Source: Clostridia bacterium (lineage in GTDB: Bacteria; Bacillota; Clostridia; Oscillospirales; CAG-272). Taken from it: 5,993 nucleotides of DNA. Below are positions 1 through 5,984 of this stretch, in pieces. The stretch lies in assembly GCA_017382615.1 (NCBI GenBank), contig JAFNZX010000032.1:1-5993 (forward strand). The letters are read 5' to 3'. How positions within the stretch are numbered: the first letter of the stretch is position 1; each line of letters starts with the position of its first letter. The position numbers were made by a program, and so were the translations under genes. The notes below the pieces were generated by a model that worked only from the letters and a program-made list of their open reading frames with translations, did not search any database and was not told the origin of the DNA.

Positions 1-5
1 ATAGA

Positions 6-66
6 GGCGGATATGGAATCCGCCCCTACGGGTCATCGCGGGCGGATATGGCGCCGACCCCTACCG
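6..66. repeat. Two adjacent short hairpin repeat units
   Basis: Two similar units lie side by side. Both contain the identical 11-mer GGCGGATATGG (6-16 and 41-51), and both end in CCCCTAC (23-29 and 58-64). In the first unit GGCGGAT (6-12) pairs with ATCCGCC (18-24) to form a small hairpin. The second unit has lost most of the matching arm. Related units occur at 382-410 and 440-464. Short intergenic palindromes of this type are familiar from Clostridia genomes. No function can be read from the sequence, and no gene is visible in this stretch. Confidence 0.6.
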
Positions 67-99
67 ACAGAGGTGACGCGCGCCCCATATGAAAAACAA

Positions 100-135
100 C
101 CGCCAACGGCGTGCCGTTGGCGGGTTTCATTTTTT
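100..135 (+). terminator. Rho-independent terminator-like hairpin
   Basis: A 10-bp perfect stem (100-109 with 114-123) closes a CGTG tetraloop and is followed by a T-rich tail with six T at 130-135. A run of five A at 92-96 precedes the stem, so it could also end transcripts read on the minus strand. No gene in the window ends just upstream on the plus strand. It probably serves a gene left of the window or acts as a bidirectional stop. Confidence 0.6.
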
Positions 136-152
136 GCATCGTTTAGCACGCC

Positions 153-378
153 CGTGTCATCCTGAGCGGAGCAAACAATTGAGTATTGTTTGCGAAGTCG
201 AACCCGACCCAAGGGAGGGCGCGCGCAGCGCGGGATTTACGGGCGACAACCTTCCCCTCGTAGATCCTCAAAACGCGTGCCGCGTTTTGACTTTCAAAAA
301 TCAGCAATTTTTTGCAGATTTTTGAAAGTTCGACGCGAAAACACCCACACGGGGTGTTTTCTTGCTCAGGATGACACG
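153..378. repeat. Composite palindromic element with 15-bp terminal inverted repeats
   Basis: The ends form a perfect 15-bp inverted repeat: CGTGTCATCCTGAGC at 153-167 and its reverse complement at 364-378. Inside are four more perfect inverted repeats: 171-179 with 185-193 (9 bp, loop TGAGT), 268-277 with 281-290 (10 bp), 291-302 with 317-328 (12 bp, with an inner GCAA/TTGC stem), and 337-346 with 352-361 (10 bp, loop ACACG). The interior has two short open frames, but neither has a ribosome binding site or a protein-like composition. The organisation resembles a non-autonomous, REP/MITE-like intergenic repeat. The GTCATCCTGAGCG end is, from memory, a common intergenic motif in several bacterial groups. 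No flanking target duplication is obvious. Confidence 0.65.
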
Positions 379-381
379 AGA

Positions 382-464
382 GGGCGGCGCATATGAAACG
401 CGCCCCTACAGTCGCACCGGAACAATATCAAGAATGCGCGGGGCATTCGTGAATGCCCCCTACG
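382..464. repeat. Two further CCCCTAC hairpin repeat units
   Basis: The first unit (382-410) carries CATATGAAA (390-398), also found at 86-94, and ends in CCCCTAC (403-409). The second (440-463) is a clean hairpin: GGGGCATTC (440-448) pairs with GAATGCCCC (451-459), and it ends in CCCCTAC (457-463). Both share the tail of the units at 6-66, so the same repeat family flanks the composite element on both sides. No gene is visible here. Confidence 0.55.
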
Positions 465-480
465 CTTCTCCACCAAACGA

Positions 481-507
481 AAAGCCCGCGGCATTGCCGC
501 GGGCTTT
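481..507 (-). terminator. Rho-independent terminator of the glycoside hydrolase gene
   Basis: A GC-rich perfect stem (481-491 with 497-507, 11 bp, loop CATTG) starts about 23 bp beyond the stop codon of the minus-strand gene at 531. Read on the minus strand, the stem is followed by TTTTCGTTT. Position and orientation fit termination of the glycoside hydrolase transcript. On the plus strand it has no gene to serve. Confidence 0.85.
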
Positions 508-530
508 GATCATGAATTTTGCGTTTTGAT

Positions 531-3500
531 TTAAATCTCGGTCTTGACCGTGAATTGAATTTGCTTTGCACCGCTGTCGATCAGTACGTACTCGTCGGTC
601 CAGTTTGCGCCGCCCGTGACAAAGTTTCCGGGTCCGCACGCGCCTGCGATCGCGGGCAGCTGGTGAAGCGGTCCGAACACGTTCTTACGCGTGCCGACCA
701 CGCAAAGATCAATGCTCTGCCCTGCCTTGACCGCCTCGGTCACGTCCGCCTCATAGGGATCCCAGCCCACGATCTGTGTGCCGCTCTCGGTTGTCACCTT
801 GAAGCAGCCACCCGTGAACTTGGTGCTCAGTATGACGCGATCGCCATAGCCAACCTCAAGTCCTGCGTACATTTCGGGCAGGATGCGGTAGGTCATGCCG
901 CCCGTATAGAACGGCAGCGCGTAATTCGCGTAGTTGCCAAGTCCGATCTGCGCGGGAGCTGCTACCAGCGTGCGCTTGTTGGTCTCGGACAGCGCCACGC
1001 CAAAGTCACCGATCAGGTAGATCGCCTCGATATTGGTGGTACGCATGAAGTTGACCTTGATGGTCACCACGTTTCTGCCGATGCGCAACGCACCCTCGGG
1101 AATATACATCTTCTTGAAGCAGTCGTCTACCCAGAAGTCGTTGATATCCTTGTTCTGCAAGGAAATTCCGTTGATATAGTAGGCGTTGGTCTCGGGTCTC
1201 TCACCTGCCAGCGCAACCGTGCCGCGGGGCAGCTCGTCGATAAAGAACTCGTATTCCAGCTCGATCTCACCGTACTTTTCGGTATAGTTGAGCTTGGCAA
1301 ACCAGGGCTGCAGCATCTCACCGCCGCGACGCTCAATGCCCACAGCACCGCGCACCTGCGCATCAATGCGCAAAGCCTCGGCAGGCTCGCTCCAGTCCTT
1401 ATCCGCCCATCTCCAGCGGCAATAGTCCAGCACGCAGACGTTTTGCTCGTCAAGCACGGGGGCAAAATCCGCCTCGGTGATCTCCAAGGTCTGCTTGACG
1501 GCATATGCGGATTGCACGGGCAGCTGCTCGCGCGCATTGGTCAGCACAAAGCAGCGCGTGCCTGCAGCATCGATATCAAAGCAGATCTCTGCCATGCCAT
1601 TCTTCCAATTTACCCTTGTATTATAACGCTTTCCGCTCTCCAGATCCCATTCCTCCACGCTCATGCCTGCAGGTACTGCAATGCACAGCGTCAGATCCTT
1701 GCGACCGTTCTCGCGATCGGTGTTAAGCACCACGGCAGCCACGCCGCCCTCGCCGTCCACGTCGCGGCGCACCTGTACGAATACGGCACGCTCTGTGTTA
1801 CCGTTCGCATCCTTGATATCCACAAAGCTCTGCGAGCCCGCGCGAATAGCGCACAGAATTTCCTTTTCGTCAAAGCCCACGCGGCAGCAGCTCTCTGCAA
1901 GCTTTGCAGGGGCATCGGATGCCAGCGCATCCACGTATGCAGGCAGCTCGCCTGCGAAAATGACCTGTCCGCCCGCCTCGGAGAACGCCTTGAGGATCTC
2001 CAGCGTGGTGGGTCGGATAGTCAGCATATTGGTCACAAGCACGGTGCGGTAGGTCGCCTGTCCGATCTTTAAGAGTGCCTTACCCTCGGCATCAGTGGTC
2101 AGCGACCACTTGTCGCGCATGATCTGCTCTTCTCCGTAGTCAAAGTCTACGTGATTGTCGGTCAGCATATGGAAGAGCTGCTGGTATCTCTGCTCGTAAG
2201 GTCCTACGTCGGGGGAGGCATTCATAATCCAGCGTGCCCAGCCAAGATATGCCTGACACCACAAGGATTCCACGGGGTTGAGCACGAGCACGTCGCAATC
2301 CGGCTTACCTGCGGACAGCACCACGCCCATACGGGCAAAGTGATCCTCCACGGCTGCATAATCCTTATACCACGGGGATTGATGCAGGATGGATGCGGGA
2401 TAGTCGCGCTTGGATTCGCCCTCCATGGTATACCAGGAAAGATGCTGACAGCGCAGATTGATGCCAAAGAGCGCCTGCCAGTCGCCCACAGCCTTGTGCG
2501 ACTTGAAGTCAAACTGCCAGCCCGTGCAACCGTACAGCTCGGAGAGCAGCCACTTTTTATCCAGCTGTCTTGCAGCACTTGCAAGCTGCTTGACGATCCA
2601 ATAGCAGCGGTTATGCTCGGTCAGCACGTCCACACCGGGATATCCCATATGCTCGTAAAAGCGCATGAGCGAGCCGTGCGGCACGGTCTGGTTCATCAAG
2701 GAATCCTCGTGCAGCACGTGTCCCGTAAACTCAATACCGTTTGCCCGGCACCATTGGTTGATGGGCATAGCAAAGCGTTCAAGGAACAAATTGTCCGCAA
2801 GGTCAATGTAATGCAGCTTGACGGGAGCGACCTGCGCGCCCTTGTATCTATAAAACAGCTCGGGCAAAATGGGGCGTGCGTCATAGCCGTATCTCTTCTC
2901 GAATTCCTCAAAAATATCATCCGTCCACGCGGTAGCGCAGGACTTGACGCCGTCTGCCTCGCGCAGATTGTCAAAGCAATGGCCACGGTGGGGCTCATCG
3001 GTAAAGATACCCTTGATCGACTTGCCAAGGCGATCGCCGCAGCGACGTCTGTACTCCTCGTGCGTCATTTCAATGAACTTATACACAGCCTTATACGACA
3101 TGGTATCAATATAAGTTGTACCGTTGTAGTTGGAGTTGGGGGCATCGGGCACGATGGCAAAGCGCAAAGCCTTCCATTCGCCGGGCATTTGCTCAGCAGC
3201 GGGTGCAAGCTTTTCTATCGCTGCCTTGACGGCACGCTTGGCACAATTGGAGCACGCAAGCTCTGCCGTATCGATCTGCTCGTATACCCAGACGTTAATG
3301 CCGTCCACCTTGGCAGCGTAAAGCGCAATGCTCTGGTCGTTCCACTCTGTCTTTTCGGGCGCGGATTCATATACGTACAGCGATTTCATGCGATATTGCG
3401 GATCGATCGTGACCTTACCGCCCGCAGAGCCGGACGGCCAACGGTCCTCGTCGTACAGCCAAGCCTCCATGCCTGCCTTCTCGCCCGCATCGGCAACGGC

Positions 3501-3713
3501 GTTGATCAGATCAAACCACTCGTCGCCCAGATATTCCGTAATCAAGCCCGCACGCGAATGCATAAAATAGCCGCCAAGACCCATTTCCTTCATGACCTCG
3601 ACCTGTCTGACAAGCTCCTCTTCGCGCAATTCTCCGTTCCAGGACCAGAAGGGCTTTCCTCGCCACTCTGCGCCCGGTGCGGCAAACGTGCTGTATAATT
3701 CCTTTTTACTCAT
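531..3713 (-). CDS. GH106-like glycoside hydrolase (alpha-L-rhamnosidase-like), cytoplasmic
   Basis: This 1060-residue protein probably hydrolyses a glycoside or oligosaccharide in the cytoplasm, since it has no signal peptide or membrane segment. The N-terminal part looks like a TIM-barrel catalytic region of the GH106-related type. It has PFWSWNGELREEEL at 21-34, GLGGYFMHSRAGL at 45-57, AWLYDEDRWPSG at 84-95, GIFTDEPHRGH at 235-245, FTGHVLHEDSL at 329-339 and LLSELYGCTGW at 389-399. Glu240, Glu336 and Glu392 are candidate active-site acids. Residues about 470-600 resemble a glutamine-amidotransferase-like domain (DVLVLNP, then GGQVIFAGELP). Beta-sandwich modules follow, ending in a galactose-binding-like region with NVFGPLHQLP at 1011-1020. 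The start was placed at the ATG at 3713, six bases after GGAGG; a longer frame to 3731 lacks such a site. The gene has its own promoter and terminator, so it is probably monocistronic. Membership of the broad family is likely, but substrate and exact CAZy family are uncertain. Confidence 0.83.
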   Translation of the reverse strand: MSKKELYSTFAAPGAEWRGKPFWSWNGELREEELVRQVEVMKEMGLGGYFMHSRAGLITEYLGDEWFDLINAVADAGEKAGMEAWLYDEDRWPSGSAGGKVTIDPQYRMKSLYVYESAPEKTEWNDQSIALYAAKVDGINVWVYEQIDTAELACSNCAKRAVKAAIEKLAPAAEQMPGEWKALRFAIVPDAPNSNYNGTTYIDTMSYKAVYKFIEMTHEEYRRRCGDRLGKSIKGIFTDEPHRGHCFDNLREADGVKSCATAWTDDIFEEFEKRYGYDARPILPELFYRYKGAQVAPVKLHYIDLADNLFLERFAMPINQWCRANGIEFTGHVLHEDSLMNQTVPHGSLMRFYEHMGYPGVDVLTEHNRCYWIVKQLASAARQLDKKWLLSELYGCTGWQFDFKSHKAVGDWQALFGINLRCQHLSWYTMEGESKRDYPASILHQSPWYKDYAAVEDHFARMGVVLSAGKPDCDVLVLNPVESLWCQAYLGWARWIMNASPDVGPYEQRYQQLFHMLTDNHVDFDYGEEQIMRDKWSLTTDAEGKALLKIGQATYRTVLVTNMLTIRPTTLEILKAFSEAGGQVIFAGELPAYVDALASDAPAKLAESCCRVGFDEKEILCAIRAGSQSFVDIKDANGNTERAVFVQVRRDVDGEGGVAAVVLNTDRENGRKDLTLCIAVPAGMSVEEWDLESGKRYNTRVNWKNGMAEICFDIDAAGTRCFVLTNAREQLPVQSAYAVKQTLEITEADFAPVLDEQNVCVLDYCRWRWADKDWSEPAEALRIDAQVRGAVGIERRGGEMLQPWFAKLNYTEKYGEIELEYEFFIDELPRGTVALAGERPETNAYYINGISLQNKDINDFWVDDCFKKMYIPEGALRIGRNVVTIKVNFMRTTNIEAIYLIGDFGVALSETNKRTLVAAPAQIGLGNYANYALPFYTGGMTYRILPEMYAGLEVGYGDRVILSTKFTGGCFKVTTESGTQIVGWDPYEADVTEAVKAGQSIDLCVVGTRKNVFGPLHQLPAIAGACGPGNFVTGGANWTDEYVLIDSGAKQIQFTVKTEI

Positions 3714-3719
3714 GGTGCA

Positions 3720-3724
3720 CCTCC
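3720..3724 (-). promoter_or_regulatory. Ribosome binding site deciding the glycosidase start
   Basis: On the minus strand GGAGG is followed, after six bases (TGCACC), by the ATG at 3713-3711. This ideal spacing favours the start MSKKELY over the in-frame upstream ATGs at 3731 and 3728, which lie before or within this site. Confidence 0.85.
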
Positions 3725-3745
3725 GCATCAAAGTTTGTTATTTTC

Positions 3746-3774
3746 ATTATACCAAAAAGCCTTTTGCTTTGCAA
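3746..3774 (-). promoter_or_regulatory. Sigma-A promoter of the glycosidase gene
   Basis: On the minus strand TTGCAA (3774-3769, four of six to consensus) is followed by a 17-bp spacer and a perfect TATAAT (3751-3746). A TG one base upstream of the TATAAT makes it an extended -10 (TGGTATAAT). Predicted transcription begins near 3739, giving a leader of about 25 nt. A small imperfect dyad, TTGCTTTGCAA (3764-3774), overlaps the -35. It could be a repressor site, but it is too short to claim. Confidence 0.75.
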
Positions 3775-3795
3775 GGGATTTGAAAAATAAAGCGA

Positions 3796-3829
3796 TTGAC
3801 ACAAATTTCGGTGCATGATTTTGGATAAG
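3796..3829 (+). promoter_or_regulatory. Possible promoter for glmM (weak)
   Basis: A perfect TTGACA occurs at 3796-3801, but no good -10 lies 16-18 bp downstream. The nearest candidates are CATGAT (3814-3819, spacer too short) and GATAAG (3824-3829, spacer 22). A separate CATAAT at 3870-3875 (five of six to TATAAT) has no clear -35. Transcription of glmM must start in this divergent region, because the gene on the other side runs the opposite way. The exact promoter is unresolved. Confidence 0.3.
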
Positions 3830-3892
3830 ATGACAAATACTGAATGCAAGAGGTTGCCCTGCTGCATACCATAATAACAGCATTTTTTGACG

Positions 3893-3898
3893 AAAGGA
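3893..3898 (+). promoter_or_regulatory. Ribosome binding site of glmM
   Basis: AAAGGA lies nine bases before the ATG at 3908. The alternative in-frame ATG at 3887 sits upstream of this site, so the shorter protein beginning MPKYFGTDGFRG is preferred. That is also the usual GlmM N-terminus. Confidence 0.7.
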
Positions 3899-3907
3899 AA
3901 CAGACTC

Positions 3908-5254
3908 ATGCCAAAATATTTCGGAACAGACGGCTTTCGCGGCAAAGCGGGAGAGAGCTTACTGGCTGATCACGCGTACAAAATCGGTCGCTTTTTGGGG
4001 TGGTATTATGCAAAAAGCGGCAAAAAAGCGCGCGCGGTGATCGGCAAGGACACCCGCCTTTCCTCCTATAGTCTGGAATACGCCGTAGCGGCGGGGCTGA
4101 CCGCCTCGGGCGCGGACGCCTATATGCTGCACGTCATCCCCACGCCCGGAGTGTCCTTTGCCGTGCGGCAGGGCGGCTTTGACGGTGGCATTATGATTTC
4201 GGCAAGCCATAACCATTTTGCCGATAACGGCATCAAGTTACTGGACGCAGGCGGTGAAAAAACAGACGACGCGACCTTGCTTGAAGTGGAAAGATATCTG
4301 GACGGCGAGATCCCCGAGCTCCCTTATGCCACGGATGAGGAGATTGGCAGAATCGTGGACCATGCAGCGGGCAGAAACCGCTACACGGCTTACCTGCTCT
4401 CGCTTGCCACCAAGTCATTCAAATCCTTGAAAATCGGACTCGATTGCGCAAACGGGGCAGCTTGGATGATTGCGCCCGCGGTATTCGAAGCGCTTGGCGC
4501 ACGCGTTTTCGTCATGGGGGACTCCCCTTGCGGCACAAACGTCAACGACGGCTGCGGTTCCACGCACATCGAGCGGCTTTGTGATTTCGTGCGCGAAAAC
4601 GGTCTTGACGTGGGCTTTGCCTTTGACGGGGACGCGGACAGATGCTTGGCGGTTGACGAGAGGGGCGAGGTGGTCAACGGCGATCACATTCTCTATATTT
4701 TCGCCAAAGCCCTGCGCGAGCAGGGCGCGCTTGCGCACAATACCGCCGTGGCAACCGTGATGTCCAATCTCGGGTTGTTCCGCGCCTTGGAGGCAGCGGG
4801 AATTGATTGCGAGATCACCCCCGTGGGCGACCGCTTTATCTGGGAGAGCATGGCAGCGCACGGCTACAGCGTGGGCGCAGAGCAATCGGGACATGTTATC
4901 CTTTCCAAGTACGCCACCACGGGCGACGGCATTCTGAGCGCCATTATGCTGACTGAGACAATGCTTGCCAAAAAATGTCCGCTCTCTCACTTGGCGCAGG
5001 ACGTCAAAATGCTGCCGCAGGTGACGCGCAACTTGCGCGTGGCAGACAAGGCAAAGGTCATGCAAAACGCGGACGTGCAGGCACTCGTGCAATCTCTTTT
5101 GGAGCATGAGCTCGCATCGGGACGCATTCTTTTGCGGCAAAGCGGCACGGAACCCGTGGTGCGCGTGATGGTGGAGGCAGACACAAAGCAAGACTGCGAA
5201 ACCTATGCCGACATGGTCATTGACCGTATTAAGGAGCTTGGATTGCATGAATAA
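3908..5254 (+). CDS. glmM: Phosphoglucosamine mutase GlmM
   Basis: This cytosolic enzyme interconverts glucosamine-6-phosphate and glucosamine-1-phosphate, a step towards UDP-GlcNAc and peptidoglycan. The 448-residue length is normal for the alpha-D-phosphohexomutase family. The N-terminus KYFGTDGFRG (3-12) is typical. The phosphoserine loop ISASHNHFADNGIK (97-110) places the catalytic serine at Ser100. The metal loop DGDADR (240-245) supplies Asp240, Asp242 and Asp244. The sugar-binding loop is GAEQSGH (323-329), and the C-terminal phosphate-binding loop is RQSGTEPVVR (410-419). Three loop positions differ from the forms I regard as usual: SHNH instead of SHNP, DGDADR instead of DGDGDR, and RQSG instead of RPSG. 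The Ser, Asp and Arg residues needed for chemistry are kept, so the protein is probably active. The loops and length favour GlmM over phosphomannomutase or phosphoglucomutase. The next gene overlaps its end by 8 bp, indicating an operon. Confidence 0.95.
   Translation: MPKYFGTDGFRGKAGESLLADHAYKIGRFLGWYYAKSGKKARAVIGKDTRLSSYSLEYAVAAGLTASGADAYMLHVIPTPGVSFAVRQGGFDGGIMISASHNHFADNGIKLLDAGGEKTDDATLLEVERYLDGEIPELPYATDEEIGRIVDHAAGRNRYTAYLLSLATKSFKSLKIGLDCANGAAWMIAPAVFEALGARVFVMGDSPCGTNVNDGCGSTHIERLCDFVRENGLDVGFAFDGDADRCLAVDERGEVVNGDHILYIFAKALREQGALAHNTAVATVMSNLGLFRALEAAGIDCEITPVGDRFIWESMAAHGYSVGAEQSGHVILSKYATTGDGILSAIMLTETMLAKKCPLSHLAQDVKMLPQVTRNLRVADKAKVMQNADVQALVQSLLEHELASGRILLRQSGTEPVVRVMVEADTKQDCETYADMVIDRIKELGLHE
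5231..5236 (+). promoter_or_regulatory. Ribosome binding site inside the glmM 3' end
   Basis: AAGGAG, within the last codons of glmM, lies ten bases before the ATG at 5247. It supports that start over the in-frame upstream ATG at 5205, and fits coupled translation of the two genes. Confidence 0.7.
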
Positions 5255-5924
5255 TTCGCATTTTTGTTTATTTTCCAACAATTTGTTTGATATGTCGCAC
5301 ACAATCGCCGCACCGCTGCTGCAAAATGCGACTTATCCCTGGGAAGCACTGCCCCACGTTGCCGACTTTATTCGCAAGATCGGTGCATCGCTTGACCCTG
5401 CCCTTTACACGAACATGGGCGGCGACGTATATATCGCCAAGGACGCAAAAATCGCACCGAGCGCGTATATTGACGGTCCTTGCATCATCGGCAGCGGTGC
5501 GGAAATTCGGCACTGCGCCTTTATCCGCGGCAGCGTCATCGTAGGTGCGGGGGCTGTAGTGGGCAACTCCACCGAGCTCAAAAACTGCATTCTGTTTGAC
5601 TCGGTGCAAGTGCCGCACTACAACTACGTGGGTGACTCGATTCTCGGCTACAAGGCGCACCTCGGTGCAGGCGCGGTGACCAGCAACGTCAAAAGCGACA
5701 AGTCACACGTGCACGTCAAGGGCGATGATTTTGACGTGGACACAGGGCGCAAGAAGGTGGGCACGATGATCGGGGACGGCGTGGAGATCGGCTGCGGAGC
5801 GGTTCTCTGCCCGGGCACTCTGATCGGGCGCGGCAGCACGGTCTATCCCTTGGTGCGCGTGCGCGGTGTGATCCCCGAGGGGCACATCGTCAAAAGCGCG
5901 GGGCTCATTGTGCCGCGCAGATAA
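5247..5924 (+). CDS. Left-handed beta-helix acyltransferase, GlmU C-terminal-like
   Basis: This 225-residue cytosolic protein probably transfers an acyl group to a sugar phosphate; the best guess is N-acetylation of glucosamine-1-phosphate. From about residue 59 it is built of hexapeptide turns (VYIAKDAKIAPSAYI at 61-75, IIGSGAEI at 80-87, VIVGAGAVVG at 97-106), the signature of a left-handed beta-helix. GNSTELKNCILF (106-117) and VPHYNYVGDS (122-131) match the GlmU acetyltransferase core, and His124 aligns by eye with its catalytic histidine. GAGAVTSNVKSDK (140-152) continues the same pattern. The N-terminus (LFDMSHTIAAPLL at 13-25, then YPWEAL) resembles a linker, and no nucleotidyltransferase domain with its GxG motif is present. 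Bifunctional GlmU is about 450 residues, so this is half-length; homologs of this size are often labelled UDP-GlcNAc pyrophosphorylase. Its overlap with glmM supports a role on the GlmM product. Another sugar acyltransferase or a regulatory role remains possible. Confidence 0.85.
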   Translation: MNNSHFCLFSNNLFDMSHTIAAPLLQNATYPWEALPHVADFIRKIGASLDPALYTNMGGDVYIAKDAKIAPSAYIDGPCIIGSGAEIRHCAFIRGSVIVGAGAVVGNSTELKNCILFDSVQVPHYNYVGDSILGYKAHLGAGAVTSNVKSDKSHVHVKGDDFDVDTGRKKVGTMIGDGVEIGCGAVLCPGTLIGRGSTVYPLVRVRGVIPEGHIVKSAGLIVPRR

Positions 5925-5953
5925 TTGACAACGGAGTTCTTCTGTGGTATAAT
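5925..5953 (+). promoter_or_regulatory. Perfect consensus sigma-A promoter
   Basis: TTGACA (5925-5930), a 17-bp spacer and TATAAT (5948-5953) all match consensus exactly, with a TG extended -10 at 5945-5946. The -35 starts at the base after the stop codon of the preceding gene. Transcription should begin near 5960, giving a leader of about 25 nt. No terminator separates it from the upstream operon, so the next gene may also receive read-through. Confidence 0.93.
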
Positions 5954-5971
5954 ATAGCAAATGATTGCCAA

Positions 5972-5977
5972 AGGAGG
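5972..5977 (+). promoter_or_regulatory. Strong ribosome binding site of the truncated last gene
   Basis: AGGAGG lies seven bases before the ATG at 5985, directly downstream of the consensus promoter. Together they show that a real gene starts here although only three codons are in the window. Confidence 0.85.
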
Positions 5978-5984
5978 ACGCCGC

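Noticed and set aside
153..378. CRISPR array
   Set aside because: The internal repeats are inverted hairpins of different sequence, not identical direct repeats with regular spacers, and no cas gene is nearby.
89..396. Two short plus-strand open frames in the repeat region
   Set aside because: They run through the terminator hairpin and the composite palindromic element, have no ribosome binding site, and give arginine-rich, non-protein-like translations.
519..2072. Long plus-strand open frame of 517 codons antisense to the glycosidase
   Set aside because: It lies opposite a clearly recognisable protein. I see no ribosome binding site, and its translation has no domain I recognise. It is best explained by codon bias of the real gene.
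2151..3698. Second long antisense open frame of 515 codons, same frame as the one at 519-2072
   Set aside because: It is the same shadow effect. Together the two show that the antisense frame is nearly free of stops over 3.1 kb, which reflects codon usage rather than a gene. No start signals are seen.
3782..3805. Possible catabolite (cre) operator around AAAGCGATTGACA
   Set aside because: The core AAGCG is present, but the left arm lacks TG and the right arm is one base out of register with the consensus.
3714..3907. Riboswitch or glmS-type ribozyme upstream of glmM
   Set aside because: No conserved riboswitch core or extended stem set is visible in the leader, and the glmS ribozyme is linked to glmS rather than glmM.
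4415..5302. Minus-strand open frame of 295 codons opposite glmM
   Set aside because: It is a shadow of glmM with no recognisable domain and a composition rich in His, Cys and Arg. It also extends across the glmM/acyltransferase junction.
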